Source of the DNA: Streptomyces djakartensis
GTDB lineage: Bacteria; Actinomycetota; Actinomycetes; Streptomycetales; Streptomycetaceae
Direction: 5' to 3'
DNA length: 64,000 nucleotides
Assembly: GCF_014651075.1 (NCBI RefSeq)
Contig: NZ_BMWE01000025.1
Location: forward strand, 1-64,000
This document shows positions 34,639 to 43,647 of the stretch, in pieces. Under the pieces are notes generated by a model. That model saw only the letters and a list, made by a program, of their open reading frames with translations, had not been told where the DNA came from and ran no database searches. Each line of letters opens with the position of its first letter. The stretch's first letter is position 1. The translations under genes and the position numbers were made by a program.

Positions 34639-34946
34639 GCTGCGGAGAGCCGCACGAGACGGATTGCAGCGAAATCCTCGATCATCTCTACGAGTTCCTC
34701 GACCGTGAGATGCCGGACTCGGACTGCGTGAAGTTCGAACACCACTTCGAGGAATGCTCGCCCTGCCTCGAGAAGTACGGGCTCGAGCAGGCCGTGAAGA
34801 AGCTGGTCAAGCGCTGCTGCGGGCATGACGACGTGCCCGGCGACCTGCGGGCCAAGGTCATGGGGCGGATCGAGCTGATCCGCTCCGGCCAGACCGTCCC
34901 CGACAAGGACGTCACGGCCTCGCCCGCCGCGCCGCAGGACTCCTGA
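34635..34946 (+). CDS. rsrA: Zinc-binding anti-sigma factor RsrA
   Basis: The 103-residue redox sensor binds and inhibits SigR until a disulfide forms and zinc is released. The ZAS-motif ligands are all present: Cys11, His37, Cys41 and Cys44 (HHFEECSPC), with C11 and C44 the redox-active pair in the S. coelicolor protein. Two further cysteines (RCC) follow, and Cys3 precedes them. The start ATG overlaps the sigR stop, ensuring stoichiometric synthesis. Confidence 0.95.
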   Translation: MSCGEPHETDCSEILDHLYEFLDREMPDSDCVKFEHHFEECSPCLEKYGLEQAVKKLVKRCCGHDDVPGDLRAKVMGRIELIRSGQTVPDKDVTASPAAPQDS

Positions 34947-35020
34947 CACTCCTGCGTCTTTCAACTACCCCACTCGCGCGCGGGTAGTCATCCTCGAACG
35001 CGTCACTCGTACGTGCTAAT

Positions 35021-35041
35021 CCGCGGGTCATCGACCCGCGG
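35021..35041. terminator. Hairpin after rsrA
   Basis: CCGCGGGTC (35021-35029) pairs perfectly with 35033-35041. It lies about 75 bases after the rsrA stop and ahead of the HD-GYP gene. A weaker ACTACCC/GGGTAGT stem precedes it. Confidence 0.55.
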
Positions 35042-35099
35042 AGCCCCCAACCGCCGTCCTAGGCTCCGGGCCTGACGGACATGGCCGGGGGAGGGGCTC

Positions 35100-36467
35100 A
35101 TGGAAGCGGTACCGGCGCGGGCACGTGTGTACATCGCCTGTGCCACCGCAGCCGCCCTCATCTGCCTGCTGCCGCCGCCGGACGCCGGCACGGACTGGCC
35201 GGCGCTCACGCTGCTCGCCGCGCTGTACGCCGGCTGTGAGCGCGTCGCCCGCTCCCGGTTCGTCGGCATGTCCTCCCATCCGGCCGGGACCTTCTACCCC
35301 GTGCTGCTGGCCGCCGCCTTCCTGCTGCCCGCGCCGGCCGCCGCCCTGGTGGCGGTGCCCGGCGCGCTCCTCTCGCACGTGGAGCGGCGGCCCGTGGCCC
35401 TGCGGCGGATCTGGCGGGCCGCCCAGCTCGTCCTCGGTGTGTGGACGGCGGCCCGCGTGCACCAGGTGCTCGGCGGACGGGACGCGGTCGTCACGGGCGA
35501 CTGCCCTCACCTTCTCGGACCCGCCGGGGCGGCCGTGCTGGCGTTCTGCCTGGTGCTCGCGCTGCTCGACGGCGGGAGACTGGCCGTCGGCGCGGGAGCA
35601 CCGCCCACGCCCCTGAGGCAGTGGGGGAGCGTGCCGGTGCGGCGGGCCTGGCGGGGGCTGGTGGCGCGCTCGCTCGCGCCGATCGCCGTGCACGGGCTCG
35701 CCGGACTGATGATGGCCGTGCTGTGGCGCAGCCCGTACGGGCCCGTGGCCGCGCTGCTCGTGCTGCTGCCGATGTGCGTCTCGTGGTGGGCCTTCGCCCA
35801 GTACCACCGGGAACGGGCCGCGCACCAGGCGACCATCCGGGCGCTGGTCCAGGCCGTCGACATCAAGGACGGCTACACCCGCGGCCACAGCGAGCGCGTC
35901 GGACAGGCGTCCATGATGATCGCGCGCGAGCTGGGCATGGACGACGAGCGCGTCGAGGTGCTCCGCTTCGCCGGGATCCTGCACGACGTGGGCAAGCTGG
36001 GTGTGCCCACCCGGCTGCTCCGGAAGGACGGGCCGCTGACGCCCGAGGAGCGGCGGGTGATCGAGCTGCACCCCGAGTACGGGCACGAGATGGTGCGCGG
36101 CATCGGCTTCCTCGGCGAGGCCCGCGCCGCCGTGCTGCACCACCACGAGCGGCTGGACGGCAGCGGATACCCGTATGGACTGATGGGTCGTCAGATTCCG
36201 GAGTCGGCCAGGGTGGTGGCGGTCGCGGACGCCTTCGACGCGATGACCTCCACGCGGAGCTACAGCAGGGCCCGGCCCGTCGCGGTGGCCCTGGCGGAGC
36301 TGGAGCGGTGCGCCGGCAGCCAGTTCGACCCCGTGATGGTCGCGGCCCTCGTGGACGCCGTGGGCCGGGCCGGGTGGTGCCCCGCCGTCACCGCCGACGA
36401 TGCTCACACGTCCCGTGTCCCCCCGCCCGGCGCGCCCGCTTCCAGCCGGCCGGGAGCACGCCGGTGA
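35100..36467 (+). CDS. Membrane HD-GYP domain phosphodiesterase
   Basis: The 455-residue protein has an N-terminal membrane region of about six helices (1-240) followed by a complete HD-GYP domain. The metal and active-site motifs are intact: HSERV, LHDVGKLGVP (HD), HPEYGHEM and HHHERLDGSGYPYGL (GYP). HD-GYP enzymes degrade cyclic di-GMP, an established developmental signal in Streptomyces. The tail is Pro-rich. ATG 35100 follows GGGGGAGGGG. It overlaps the next HD gene by GTGA. Confidence 0.9.
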   Translation: MEAVPARARVYIACATAAALICLLPPPDAGTDWPALTLLAALYAGCERVARSRFVGMSSHPAGTFYPVLLAAAFLLPAPAAALVAVPGALLSHVERRPVALRRIWRAAQLVLGVWTAARVHQVLGGRDAVVTGDCPHLLGPAGAAVLAFCLVLALLDGGRLAVGAGAPPTPLRQWGSVPVRRAWRGLVARSLAPIAVHGLAGLMMAVLWRSPYGPVAALLVLLPMCVSWWAFAQYHRERAAHQATIRALVQAVDIKDGYTRGHSERVGQASMMIARELGMDDERVEVLRFAGILHDVGKLGVPTRLLRKDGPLTPEERRVIELHPEYGHEMVRGIGFLGEARAAVLHHHERLDGSGYPYGLMGRQIPESARVVAVADAFDAMTSTRSYSRARPVAVALAELERCAGSQFDPVMVAALVDAVGRAGWCPAVTADDAHTSRVPPPGAPASSRPGARR

Positions 36468-37711
36468 CCGCGTACCGGCCGCCCCGGCAGTTCCCCGTCG
36501 TCCACGCCTGCGCCGCCCTGCTCGCCGCCGGCTCCCTCGCCGTCACTCTCCACGACGGGCTCGAGGAACGCCGCGTCGCCCTCGCCTTCGGCCTGCTGAT
36601 CGCCGTCGGGGAACTCACCCGGCGCAACGGGGCGCAGATGAGGGAACCGGCACCGCTCGGGGCCGCCGCGGCCCTGTCGTACGCGCTGCTCGGGGAGGCG
36701 GGCGGGCGGCCCACGCACCACGGCCTCGCCCAGGCCGTCGCCGTCGTCCTGGCCGCCTCGCTGCTCGGCAGCGTGCCGCACGTCGCGCGCGGACACGGGC
36801 CCACGCTCGACCACCTGGCGCGACGGGTGCTCACCGTCGGATTCGTCGCCGCGTGCTTCCAGCCCCCGTACAGCCGGGGCATGTTCGACGACTGGGGCGG
36901 CCCCGCCTACGCGCTGCTGCTGCTCGCGCTGCTGTCCCTGACCGCGCTGTGCGACGCGGTGCTCGCCGCCGTGCCGGCCCGTTCCCGCACCGGCCGGCCC
37001 TTCGGGCCGGCGCTGCGGGACGAGTTGCGTGCCGTGTTCGGCATCGGGTCCGCCGTCATCGCGACGGGCGCGGTGATGGCCCTGGCGGTCGCCGTCGTGG
37101 GCCTGTGGGCGCTGCCCGTCTTCTCCGTCCCCCTGCTGCTCGCCCAGATGTCGTTCCGCCGGTACGCCGCCGTCCGGGCGACCTACCGGCAGACCATCGC
37201 CTCCCTCGCCCGGGCCACCGAGGTCGCCGGGTACACCCCCGCCGGGCACGCCCGCCGCGTCGCCGCGCTGAGCCGGGCCGTGGGGCGTGACATGGGCCTC
37301 ACCGAGCCCGAGCTGACCGTGCTGGAGCACGCCGCGCTCATGCACGACATCGGCCAGCTGAGCCTCGTGGACCCGGTCCCGGCGGGCGCCACCGCCGGCC
37401 TGCCCGACGCGGAGCAGCGGCGGATCGCGCTGCTGGGCGGGGCCGTCGTACGGCGCACGGGCGTCGACGAGGCGGTCGCGGTGGTCGTGGAGCGGCAGGC
37501 CGACCCCTGCGCGGAGCAGCCACTCGCCGCCCGTATCGTCCGGGCCGTGAACGCGTACGAGGAGAAGTCCCGGGAAGGAGGTCCCGGCGGGCCGCTGACG
37601 GCGCTGGAGGATCTCCGGCTCGCCACCGCCGGGGAGTACGCCCCGGAGGTGGTGGAATCACTGGCCCGGGTACTGGCAAGGAGCAGTCTGACCCTGCCCA
37701 TGACGGGGTAA
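36464..37711 (+). CDS. Membrane HD-domain protein, degenerate HD-GYP paralogue
   Basis: The 415-residue protein has the same architecture as its upstream neighbour: multi-helix membrane region, then an HD region. The motif set is eroded. LMHDIGQLSLVDP keeps the HD pair, but the GYP segment is replaced by VVVERQADPCAEQP and the HHxExxDGxGYP block is missing. It is probably catalytically inactive toward cyclic di-GMP and may regulate or pair with the active protein. The GTG start overlaps the upstream stop (GTGA). It ends 3 bases before the next gene. Confidence 0.8.
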   Translation: MTAYRPPRQFPVVHACAALLAAGSLAVTLHDGLEERRVALAFGLLIAVGELTRRNGAQMREPAPLGAAAALSYALLGEAGGRPTHHGLAQAVAVVLAASLLGSVPHVARGHGPTLDHLARRVLTVGFVAACFQPPYSRGMFDDWGGPAYALLLLALLSLTALCDAVLAAVPARSRTGRPFGPALRDELRAVFGIGSAVIATGAVMALAVAVVGLWALPVFSVPLLLAQMSFRRYAAVRATYRQTIASLARATEVAGYTPAGHARRVAALSRAVGRDMGLTEPELTVLEHAALMHDIGQLSLVDPVPAGATAGLPDAEQRRIALLGGAVVRRTGVDEAVAVVVERQADPCAEQPLAARIVRAVNAYEEKSREGGPGGPLTALEDLRLATAGEYAPEVVESLARVLARSSLTLPMTG

Positions 37712-37714
37712 CCC

Positions 37715-38809
37715 ATGGGTAATGAGCGCCCTCGAGGCCGTACGTGGTTGGATGCGAAGGAGAAGGTGTCCGGGGGCTCGAAACACAGCTACGGCCAGCC
37801 CACCGCACGGAACTGGCAGGCGGGAATCGTGAGGATCTTCGGCAAGGGACGGAACCGGCCCTCCGCCTCCTGGCGGCAGGCCACGGACCGGGCGTTCACC
37901 CTCATCGGCGATGGCCGGTACGAGGACGCCGGCGCGCTGTTGACACGTGCCGCCGATCTGGAGCCCTGGCTCTCCGAGTCCTGGTTCAACCTGGCGCTGC
38001 TGCACAAGTTCCGGCACGACTGGGAGCAGGCGCGGGCGGCGGGTCTCAGGGCCGTCGCCCTGCTCGACCGGGACACCGGCGCGCCCGACTGGTGGAACGT
38101 CGGCATCGCCGCGACCGCGCTGCAGGACTGGCCGCTGGCCCGGCGCGCCTGGCAGGCCTACGGGCTGCGGGTGCCGGGGGCGGCGAACGGCTCGGGCGAG
38201 CCGGTCGGCATGGACCTCGGCAGTGCGGCGGTACGGCTCTCCCCGGAGGGGGAGGCGGAAGTCGTGTGGGGACGACGGCTCGATCCCGCGCGGATCGAGG
38301 TGCTGTCCATCCCGCTGCCGTCGTCGGGGCGGCGCTGGGGCGAGGTCGTCCTGCACGACGGCGTGCCGCACGGGGAGCGGACCACGGCCGCCGGCCACAC
38401 GTACCCGGTGTTCGACGAGATCGAGCTGTGGGCGCCCTCGCCGGTGCCGACCTGGGTCGTCCTGCTGGAGGCGGCGACCGAGTCGGACCGGGACGCGCTG
38501 GAGCAGCTCGCGGCCGACGCCGGCTTCGCCGCGGAGGACTGGTCCTCCTCCGTGCGCTTGCTGTGCCGGATGTGCTCCGAGTCCCGGATGCCGTCGGACG
38601 AGGGTGACGGAGAGCACCTCGACCCGCATGATCACAGCGAGCCGGGGCACCCCGGTCCGCTGGGGCATCGGACGGACGGGCAGCTGTGGGTTCCCGAGCG
38701 GGAGTGCGGGTTGGCTGCGCCGGCTTCGCTGGTCCGGGGGCTGTTGGACGGGTGGGTCGCCGACAGTCCGGATTCTCGGGATTGGCGGGATCTGGAAGAG
38801 GTCTGTTAG
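37715..38809 (+). CDS. Tetratricopeptide-repeat protein
   Basis: A protein of up to 364 residues. Two or three TPR-like helical hairpins lie in the first half (AFTLIGDGRYEDAGALLTRAADLEPWLSESWFNLALLHK and on to DWWNVGIAATALQDWPLARRAW). A mixed alpha/beta C-terminal half follows (VWGRRLDPARIEVLSIPLPSSGRRWGEVVLHDG). The function is unknown. ATG 37715 is used; GTG 37766, behind AAGGAGAAG, and GTG 37829 are realistic alternatives. It follows the HD genes closely and ends at a repeat-derived terminator. Confidence 0.75.
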   Translation: MGNERPRGRTWLDAKEKVSGGSKHSYGQPTARNWQAGIVRIFGKGRNRPSASWRQATDRAFTLIGDGRYEDAGALLTRAADLEPWLSESWFNLALLHKFRHDWEQARAAGLRAVALLDRDTGAPDWWNVGIAATALQDWPLARRAWQAYGLRVPGAANGSGEPVGMDLGSAAVRLSPEGEAEVVWGRRLDPARIEVLSIPLPSSGRRWGEVVLHDGVPHGERTTAAGHTYPVFDEIELWAPSPVPTWVVLLEAATESDRDALEQLAADAGFAAEDWSSSVRLLCRMCSESRMPSDEGDGEHLDPHDHSEPGHPGPLGHRTDGQLWVPERECGLAAPASLVRGLLDGWVADSPDSRDWRDLEEVC

Positions 38810-38835
38810 CGCCGTTGCCGGGTGCCGCGCCGTCG

Positions 38836-38875
38836 TGGTTGTTCGCGCAGTTCCCCCGCGCCCCCAAGAGGGGCG
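38836..38875. terminator. Second copy of the repeat-associated terminator
   Basis: The segment GTTCGCGCAGTTCCCCC (from about 38840) nearly repeats positions 69-85. It is followed by a CGCCCC/GGGGCG hairpin (38859-38864 with 38870-38875). It lies between the TPR gene and def. Confidence 0.6.
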
Positions 38876-38942
38876 TCCGGCACCGGCGTAATCTGTATCA
38901 GCATCTCAGCCCGGTTTGTTTCAGGAAGGCGTGCGTAACGTC

Positions 38943-39593
38943 ATGGCTCAGCAGGACACCGATCAGCAGCGCGCGGGCGTGCTCCCCGTCGATGACGAGG
39001 GGTACGTGATCGACACGGAGGACTGCGAGGAGCGCGAGGCGGCCTGGCGGGAGAAGGGGACCTCGCGGCCGATCACGGTGGTCGGGAACCCGGTGCTGCA
39101 CAAGGAGTGCCAGGACGTCACCGACTTCGGCGACGACTTCCAGCAGCTCGTCGCGGACATGTTCGCCAGCCAGCGCACCGCCGAGGGCGTGGGACTCGCC
39201 GCCAACCAAATCGGTGTCGACGCGAAGGTCTTCGTCTACGACTGCCCGGACGACGAGGGGGTCCGGCACACCGGCGTGGTCTGCAATCCCAAGCTCGTCG
39301 AACTGCCCGCCGAGAAGCGCCGCCTGGACGACAGCAACGAGGGCTGCCTGTCGGTGCCCACCGCGTACGCGCCGCTCGCCCGGCCCGACTACGCCGAGGT
39401 GACCGGGCAGGACGAGAAGGGCAACCCGATCAAGGTGCGCGGCACCGGATACTTCGCACGGTGTTTGCAGCACGAGACCGACCACCTGTACGGCTACCTG
39501 TACATCGACCGGCTGTCCAAGCGGGAGCGCAAGGACGCGCTGCGGCAGATGGCGGAGAACGAGCCCCGCTACCCCGTGGTGGCCAACGACTGA
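38943..39593 (+). CDS. def: Peptide deformylase
   Basis: It removes the formyl group from nascent N-terminal methionine. The 216-residue product has the three diagnostic motifs: GVGLAANQIG, EGCLSVP with the metal-binding Cys, and QHETDHLYGYLY (HExxH). An N-terminal extension of about 50 acidic residues precedes the catalytic core, as in other long Streptomyces deformylases. ATG 38943 follows AGGAAGG; an in-frame ATG at 38916 is the alternative. Confidence 0.95.
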   Translation: MAQQDTDQQRAGVLPVDDEGYVIDTEDCEEREAAWREKGTSRPITVVGNPVLHKECQDVTDFGDDFQQLVADMFASQRTAEGVGLAANQIGVDAKVFVYDCPDDEGVRHTGVVCNPKLVELPAEKRRLDDSNEGCLSVPTAYAPLARPDYAEVTGQDEKGNPIKVRGTGYFARCLQHETDHLYGYLYIDRLSKRERKDALRQMAENEPRYPVVAND

Positions 39594-39616
39594 GACCTCA
39601 GTCTCACCAGGCGTAC

Positions 39617-39652
39617 GGCGTCTGCCCGGGTTTCCCAGCCCGGACAGACGCC
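39617..39652. terminator. Terminator after def
   Basis: An 8-bp outer stem GGCGTCTG/CAGACGCC and a 5-bp inner stem CCGGG/CCCGG form a hairpin beginning 24 bases after the def stop codon. Confidence 0.7.
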
Positions 39653-39886
39653 GTTCGTCTGTTCCGTTCGCTTGTCCGTCGCACGTTCGATCGCTTCCGC
39701 TCTCCTGGTGATCCGGTGCTCGCCACACACGGGGACGATCCGGTGTTGTGGGGTAGTGAATGAAGCAAATACGTTCCCAGAGCGGTCAGTTGTGGTGCTG
39801 AATGGGATGAGCGGGGTATGCAACGGCGCACGCCCGGCACGAAGGGAGGGCGCTCGCGCCAACTGGCGGCTGAGAGGGGTTAGTTC

Positions 39887-40972
39887 GTGCATGCTTTGTC
39901 ACACGGCACCACATCCACACCGACCACGACCGCAGTGCCACCGTCGCTCTCCCTACCGGTGATCGAGACCGGGTTTCCACGGCAACTCCACGCGTATTGG
40001 CCGAAGTGCCAGGAGAAGACCCGGGCCTGGCTGCTCGAAAAGCGGCTCATGCCCGCGGACAAGGTGGAGGAATATGCCGATGGTCTTTGCTACACCGACC
40101 TCATGGCCGGGTACTACACGGGTGCCTCCGACGAGGTCCTCCAGGCGATCGCGGACTACAGCGCCTGGTTCTTCGTCTGGGACGACCGGCACGACCGCGA
40201 CATCGTGCACAGGCGTCCGGCCGCCTGGCGGCTGCTCCGGGGCCGGCTGCACTCGGCGCTCGACTCTCCGGGGGCGCACCTGCACCACGAGGACCCACTG
40301 GTCGCCGGATGCGCGGACGGCGTGCTGCGACTGTACGGGTTCCTGCCCCAGACGTGGAACCTCCGGTTCGCCCGGCACTTCCACGCGGTGATCGACGCGT
40401 ACGACCGGGAGTTCCACAACCGCACCCGTGGCGTCGTGCCCACGGTCGAGGAATATCTCCGGTTGCGCCGGCTCACCTTCGCCCACTGGGTCTGGACGGA
40501 CCTGCTGGAGCCGGCCGCGGGCTGCGAACTCCCGGACGCTGTTCGGAAACACCCGGCATACCGGCGGGCGGCGTTGCTGAGCCAGGAGTTCGCCGCCTGG
40601 TACAACGACCTCTGCTCGCTGCCGAAGGAAATAGCGGGCGACGAGGTGCACAATCTCGGAATCAGCCTCATCGCGCATGAGGGCCTGACTCTGGAACAGG
40701 CGGTAGCGGAAGTCAGGCGCCGCGTCGAGAAATGCATATCGGATTTCCTCGACGCGGAACAGGAGGCGTTACGGTTCGCCGACGAACTCGCCGATGGCAC
40801 CGTACGGGGAAAGGAACTGAGCGCCGCCGTACGGGTCTGCCTGGGCAATATGCGGAACTGGTTCAGTTCCGTCTACTGGTTCCACCACGAGTCCGGCCGT
40901 TACCGGGTCGACAGCTGGGACGACCGCTCCACTCCTCCGTACGTCGACAACGAAGCGGCAGGTGAGCGATGA
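39887..40972 (+). CDS. eizA: epi-Isozizaene synthase (sesquiterpene cyclase)
   Basis: The enzyme cyclises farnesyl diphosphate to epi-isozizaene, the precursor of albaflavenone. The 361-residue class I terpene synthase has the metal-binding motifs at the positions known for the S. coelicolor enzyme: D99-D-R-H-D in FVWDDRHD, and N240-D-L-C-S-L-P-K-E for the NSE triad. The GTG start at 39887 follows GAGAGGGG. The stop overlaps the P450 start by ATGA, giving the conserved two-gene albaflavenone operon. Confidence 0.95.
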   Translation: MHALSHGTTSTPTTTAVPPSLSLPVIETGFPRQLHAYWPKCQEKTRAWLLEKRLMPADKVEEYADGLCYTDLMAGYYTGASDEVLQAIADYSAWFFVWDDRHDRDIVHRRPAAWRLLRGRLHSALDSPGAHLHHEDPLVAGCADGVLRLYGFLPQTWNLRFARHFHAVIDAYDREFHNRTRGVVPTVEEYLRLRRLTFAHWVWTDLLEPAAGCELPDAVRKHPAYRRAALLSQEFAAWYNDLCSLPKEIAGDEVHNLGISLIAHEGLTLEQAVAEVRRRVEKCISDFLDAEQEALRFADELADGTVRGKELSAAVRVCLGNMRNWFSSVYWFHHESGRYRVDSWDDRSTPPYVDNEAAGER

Positions 40973-42336
40973 CAGTCGAGTCCGTGCGATCCGAAACCCC
41001 GGCCGCGGGCCCGCGTGTACCGAACCGGGCGGGCGGCGCGCTCCCCTTGCTCGGGCACGGCTGGCAGCTGGTGCGCGACCCGCTGGCGTTCATGTCCCGG
41101 CTGCGCGACCACGGCGACGTCGTCCGCCTGAAGCTCGGGCCGAAGACGTTGTACGCGGTCACCACCCCGGCGCTCACCGGCGTGCTCGCGCTGAGCAACG
41201 ACTTCATCATCGCCGGGCCGCTGTGGGAGTCCCTGGAGGGCCTGCTCGGCAAGGAGGGCGTGGCCACCGCGAACGGCCCGCTCCACCGGCGCCAGCGGCG
41301 CACCATCCAGCCCGCCTTCCGGCTCGACGCCATCCCCGCCTACGGGCCGGTCATGGAGGAGGAGGCGCATGCGCTGACCGAGCGCTGGAAGGCTGGGGAG
41401 ACCATCGACTGCACCTCCGAGTCCTTCCGGGTGGCCGTGCGCATCGCGGCCCGCTGCCTGCTGCGCGGGGACTACATGGACGAGCGGGCGGAGCGGCTGT
41501 GCGTCGCGCTCGCCACCGTCTTCCGCGGGATGTACCGGCGGATGGTGGTGCCGCTCGGACCGCTCTACAGGCTGCCGCTGCCCGCCAACCGCGAATTCAA
41601 CCGGGCATTGGCCGATTTGCATCTCCTGGTCGACGAGATCATCGCCGAGCGCCGCGCATCCGGTCAAAGGCCGGACGATTTGCTGACGGCATTGCTGGAG
41701 GCGAAGGACGACAATGGCAAGCCCATCGGGGAACAGGAGATCCACGATCAGGTCGTCGCGATCCTCACCCCCGGCAGCGAAACGGTCGCCTCCACGATCA
41801 TGTGGCTCCTGCACATGCTCGCGGAACATCCGGAACACGCGGACAAGGTGCGCGACGAAGTCGAAGCCGTCACCGGTGGGAGGCCGGTGGCATTCCAGGA
41901 CGTCCGCAGCCTCAGGCACACCAACAATGTCGTCGTCGAGGCCATGCGTCTGCATCCGGCCGTCTGGATTCTGACCCGGCGGGCGGTCCGGGAGACGGAA
42001 CTCGGCGGTTTCCGGATTCCGGCCGGTGCCGACCTCGTCTACAGCCCGTACGCGATCCAGCGCGATGCGAGGTCCTACGAGCGGAACCTGGAGTTCGACC
42101 CGGACCGCTGGCTCCCGGACCGGGTCAAGGACATCCCGAAGCACGCCATGAGCCCGTTCAGTACGGGCAACCGCAAGTGCCCGAGCGACCACTTCTCGAT
42201 GGCGCAGCTGACCCTGATCACGGCGGCGCTGGCCAGGAAGTTCCGATTCGAGCAGGTCGCCGGTTCGAACGCGCGTACCCGTGTCGGCATCACGCTCCGG
42301 CCGTACGACCTGCTGCTGCGGCCGGTGCCGAGGTGA
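40969..42336 (+). CDS. cyp170A1: CYP170A-type cytochrome P450 (albaflavenone synthase)
   Basis: It oxidises epi-isozizaene stepwise via albaflavenols to albaflavenone. The 455-residue P450 has the heme-ligand loop FSTGNRKCPSDHF with Cys404, the I-helix ILTPGSETVASTIMW, and the K-helix ExxR as VVEAMRLHP (E-A-M-R). S. coelicolor CYP170A1 also has a moonlighting terpene synthase site with a DDxxD motif. The corresponding segment here is D247-D-N-G-K251, so the last Asp is replaced by Lys. Confidence 0.93.
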   Translation: MTVESVRSETPAAGPRVPNRAGGALPLLGHGWQLVRDPLAFMSRLRDHGDVVRLKLGPKTLYAVTTPALTGVLALSNDFIIAGPLWESLEGLLGKEGVATANGPLHRRQRRTIQPAFRLDAIPAYGPVMEEEAHALTERWKAGETIDCTSESFRVAVRIAARCLLRGDYMDERAERLCVALATVFRGMYRRMVVPLGPLYRLPLPANREFNRALADLHLLVDEIIAERRASGQRPDDLLTALLEAKDDNGKPIGEQEIHDQVVAILTPGSETVASTIMWLLHMLAEHPEHADKVRDEVEAVTGGRPVAFQDVRSLRHTNNVVVEAMRLHPAVWILTRRAVRETELGGFRIPAGADLVYSPYAIQRDARSYERNLEFDPDRWLPDRVKDIPKHAMSPFSTGNRKCPSDHFSMAQLTLITAALARKFRFEQVAGSNARTRVGITLRPYDLLLRPVPR

Positions 42337-42348
42337 CGGCCCGGTGAT

Positions 42349-43311
42349 TCAGGCCGCTTCGGGACCCTTGAACGTCCGCCGGTAGGCGTTCGGCGTCGTC
42401 CCCACCGTCCGGACGAAGTGGTGACGCAGCGTGGCCGCGTTGCCGAACCCGGTCCGTCCGGCGATCGCGTCCATCGTCTCGTCCGTCGCCTCCAGCAACC
42501 GCTGGGCCAGCAGTACGCGCTGGCGCAGGATCCACCGGTAGGGAGTCGTCCCCGTCTCCTGCTGGAAGCGGCGGGCGAAGGTGCGCGGCGACATGTGCGC
42601 GTGGGCGGCGAGCTGGTCGACGGTGACCTCCTCGTCGAGATGGCGCTCCATCCACGCCAGCACCTCGCCGATCGTGTCACCCTCGGGCTCGGGGAGCGGA
42701 CGCTCGATGTACTGGGCCTGGCCGCCGTCGCGGTGCGGCGGCACCACCATCCGCCGGGCGATCTTGTTGGCGACCTCACTGCCCTGCTCCTTGCGCACCA
42801 GGTGCAGGCAGGCGTCGATACCGGCGGCCGTACCGGCGGAGGTGATCACCGGGTCCTCGTCGACGTAGAGCACGTCCGGCTCGACGACCACGCCCGGGTA
42901 CTGCCGCGCGAGGTCCTTCGCGTGCTTCCAGTGGGCGGCGCAGCGGCGGCCGTCCAGCAGCCCCGCCGCGGCCAGCACGAAGACGCCGGAGCAGACACTC
43001 AGCACCCGGGCACCGCGGTCGACCGCGCGGCGCAGGGCGCCCAGCAGCTCCGGCGGGAAGTCCCGGTGCGCGTAGCTCTGCCCGGCCGGCACGGCGATCA
43101 GGTCGGCCGCCTCCAGCCGCTCCAGGCCGTGCTCGGCGTGGAGCGAGAAGCCGGAGTTCATCCGCAGCACCGGGCCCTCGGCCGAGGCGACGGCGAAGTC
43201 GTACACCGGCAGGCCCTCGTCGCTCCGGTCGGTGCCGAAGACCTCGCACACCACACCGAGTTCGAAGGGGTTCACGCCGTCGAGGAGGACGACGGCCACG
43301 TTCTGCAGCAT
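42349..43311 (-). CDS. nrdS: AraC/GlxA-type regulator NrdS
   Basis: The 320-residue protein couples an N-terminal DJ-1/PfpI-like domain (VAVVLLDGVNPFELGVVCEVFG; VLSVCSGVFVLAAAGLLDGRR) to a C-terminal AraC DNA-binding domain (VDQLAAHAHMSPRTFARRFQQETGTTPYRWI and a second HTH with TGFGNAATLRHHF). From its place downstream of nrdA-nrdB on the same strand it corresponds to nrdS of the S. coelicolor nrdABS operon. ATG 43311 is used; GTG 43329 is possible. About 250 bases separate it from nrdB, with an oppositely oriented small gene between. Confidence 0.85.
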   Translation of the reverse strand: MLQNVAVVLLDGVNPFELGVVCEVFGTDRSDEGLPVYDFAVASAEGPVLRMNSGFSLHAEHGLERLEAADLIAVPAGQSYAHRDFPPELLGALRRAVDRGARVLSVCSGVFVLAAAGLLDGRRCAAHWKHAKDLARQYPGVVVEPDVLYVDEDPVITSAGTAAGIDACLHLVRKEQGSEVANKIARRMVVPPHRDGGQAQYIERPLPEPEGDTIGEVLAWMERHLDEEVTVDQLAAHAHMSPRTFARRFQQETGTTPYRWILRQRVLLAQRLLEATDETMDAIAGRTGFGNAATLRHHFVRTVGTTPNAYRRTFKGPEAA

Positions 43312-43404
43312 GCGTCCAGTGTGCCTCACCGATGGCAGTAATTCGAGGGTCTACGGCAGTACTGCCACTGACGGTAAGGAGCAATCCGCGCGACAGTGGT
43401 GTCC

Positions 43405-43647
43405 ATGAACAGCAACCAGGTAGAAGCACTGATCGGACTGACCGCCACCTTCGGGATCCTGGTCCTCCTGATCCTCCCGTCCGTGTTCGGCCTGGTGCGC
43501 GAGAGGCGCATCGACCGTCAGATCCGGGAGGCTCAGGAGGCCCGCGAAGAGGTGCCGGCTCAGAAGTCCTCGTCCAGGTCGACGGTGCCCTCCACCGCCA
43601 CCTGGTACGCCGAGGGCCGCCGCTCGAAGAAGTTGGTCAGCTCCTGA
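43405..43647 (+). CDS. Small membrane protein overlapping the nrdB 3' end
   Basis: An 80-residue frame encodes a hydrophobic helix (VEALIGLTATFGILVLLILPSVFGLV) followed by a charged stretch (RERRIDRQIREAQEAREEVPAQK). The last 88 bases are antisense to the end of nrdB. That C-terminal tail is probably non-conserved and the N-terminal membrane part is the credible portion. There is no strong ribosome binding site. The function is unknown. Confidence 0.5.
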   Translation: MNSNQVEALIGLTATFGILVLLILPSVFGLVRERRIDRQIREAQEAREEVPAQKSSSRSTVPSTATWYAEGRRSKKLVSS

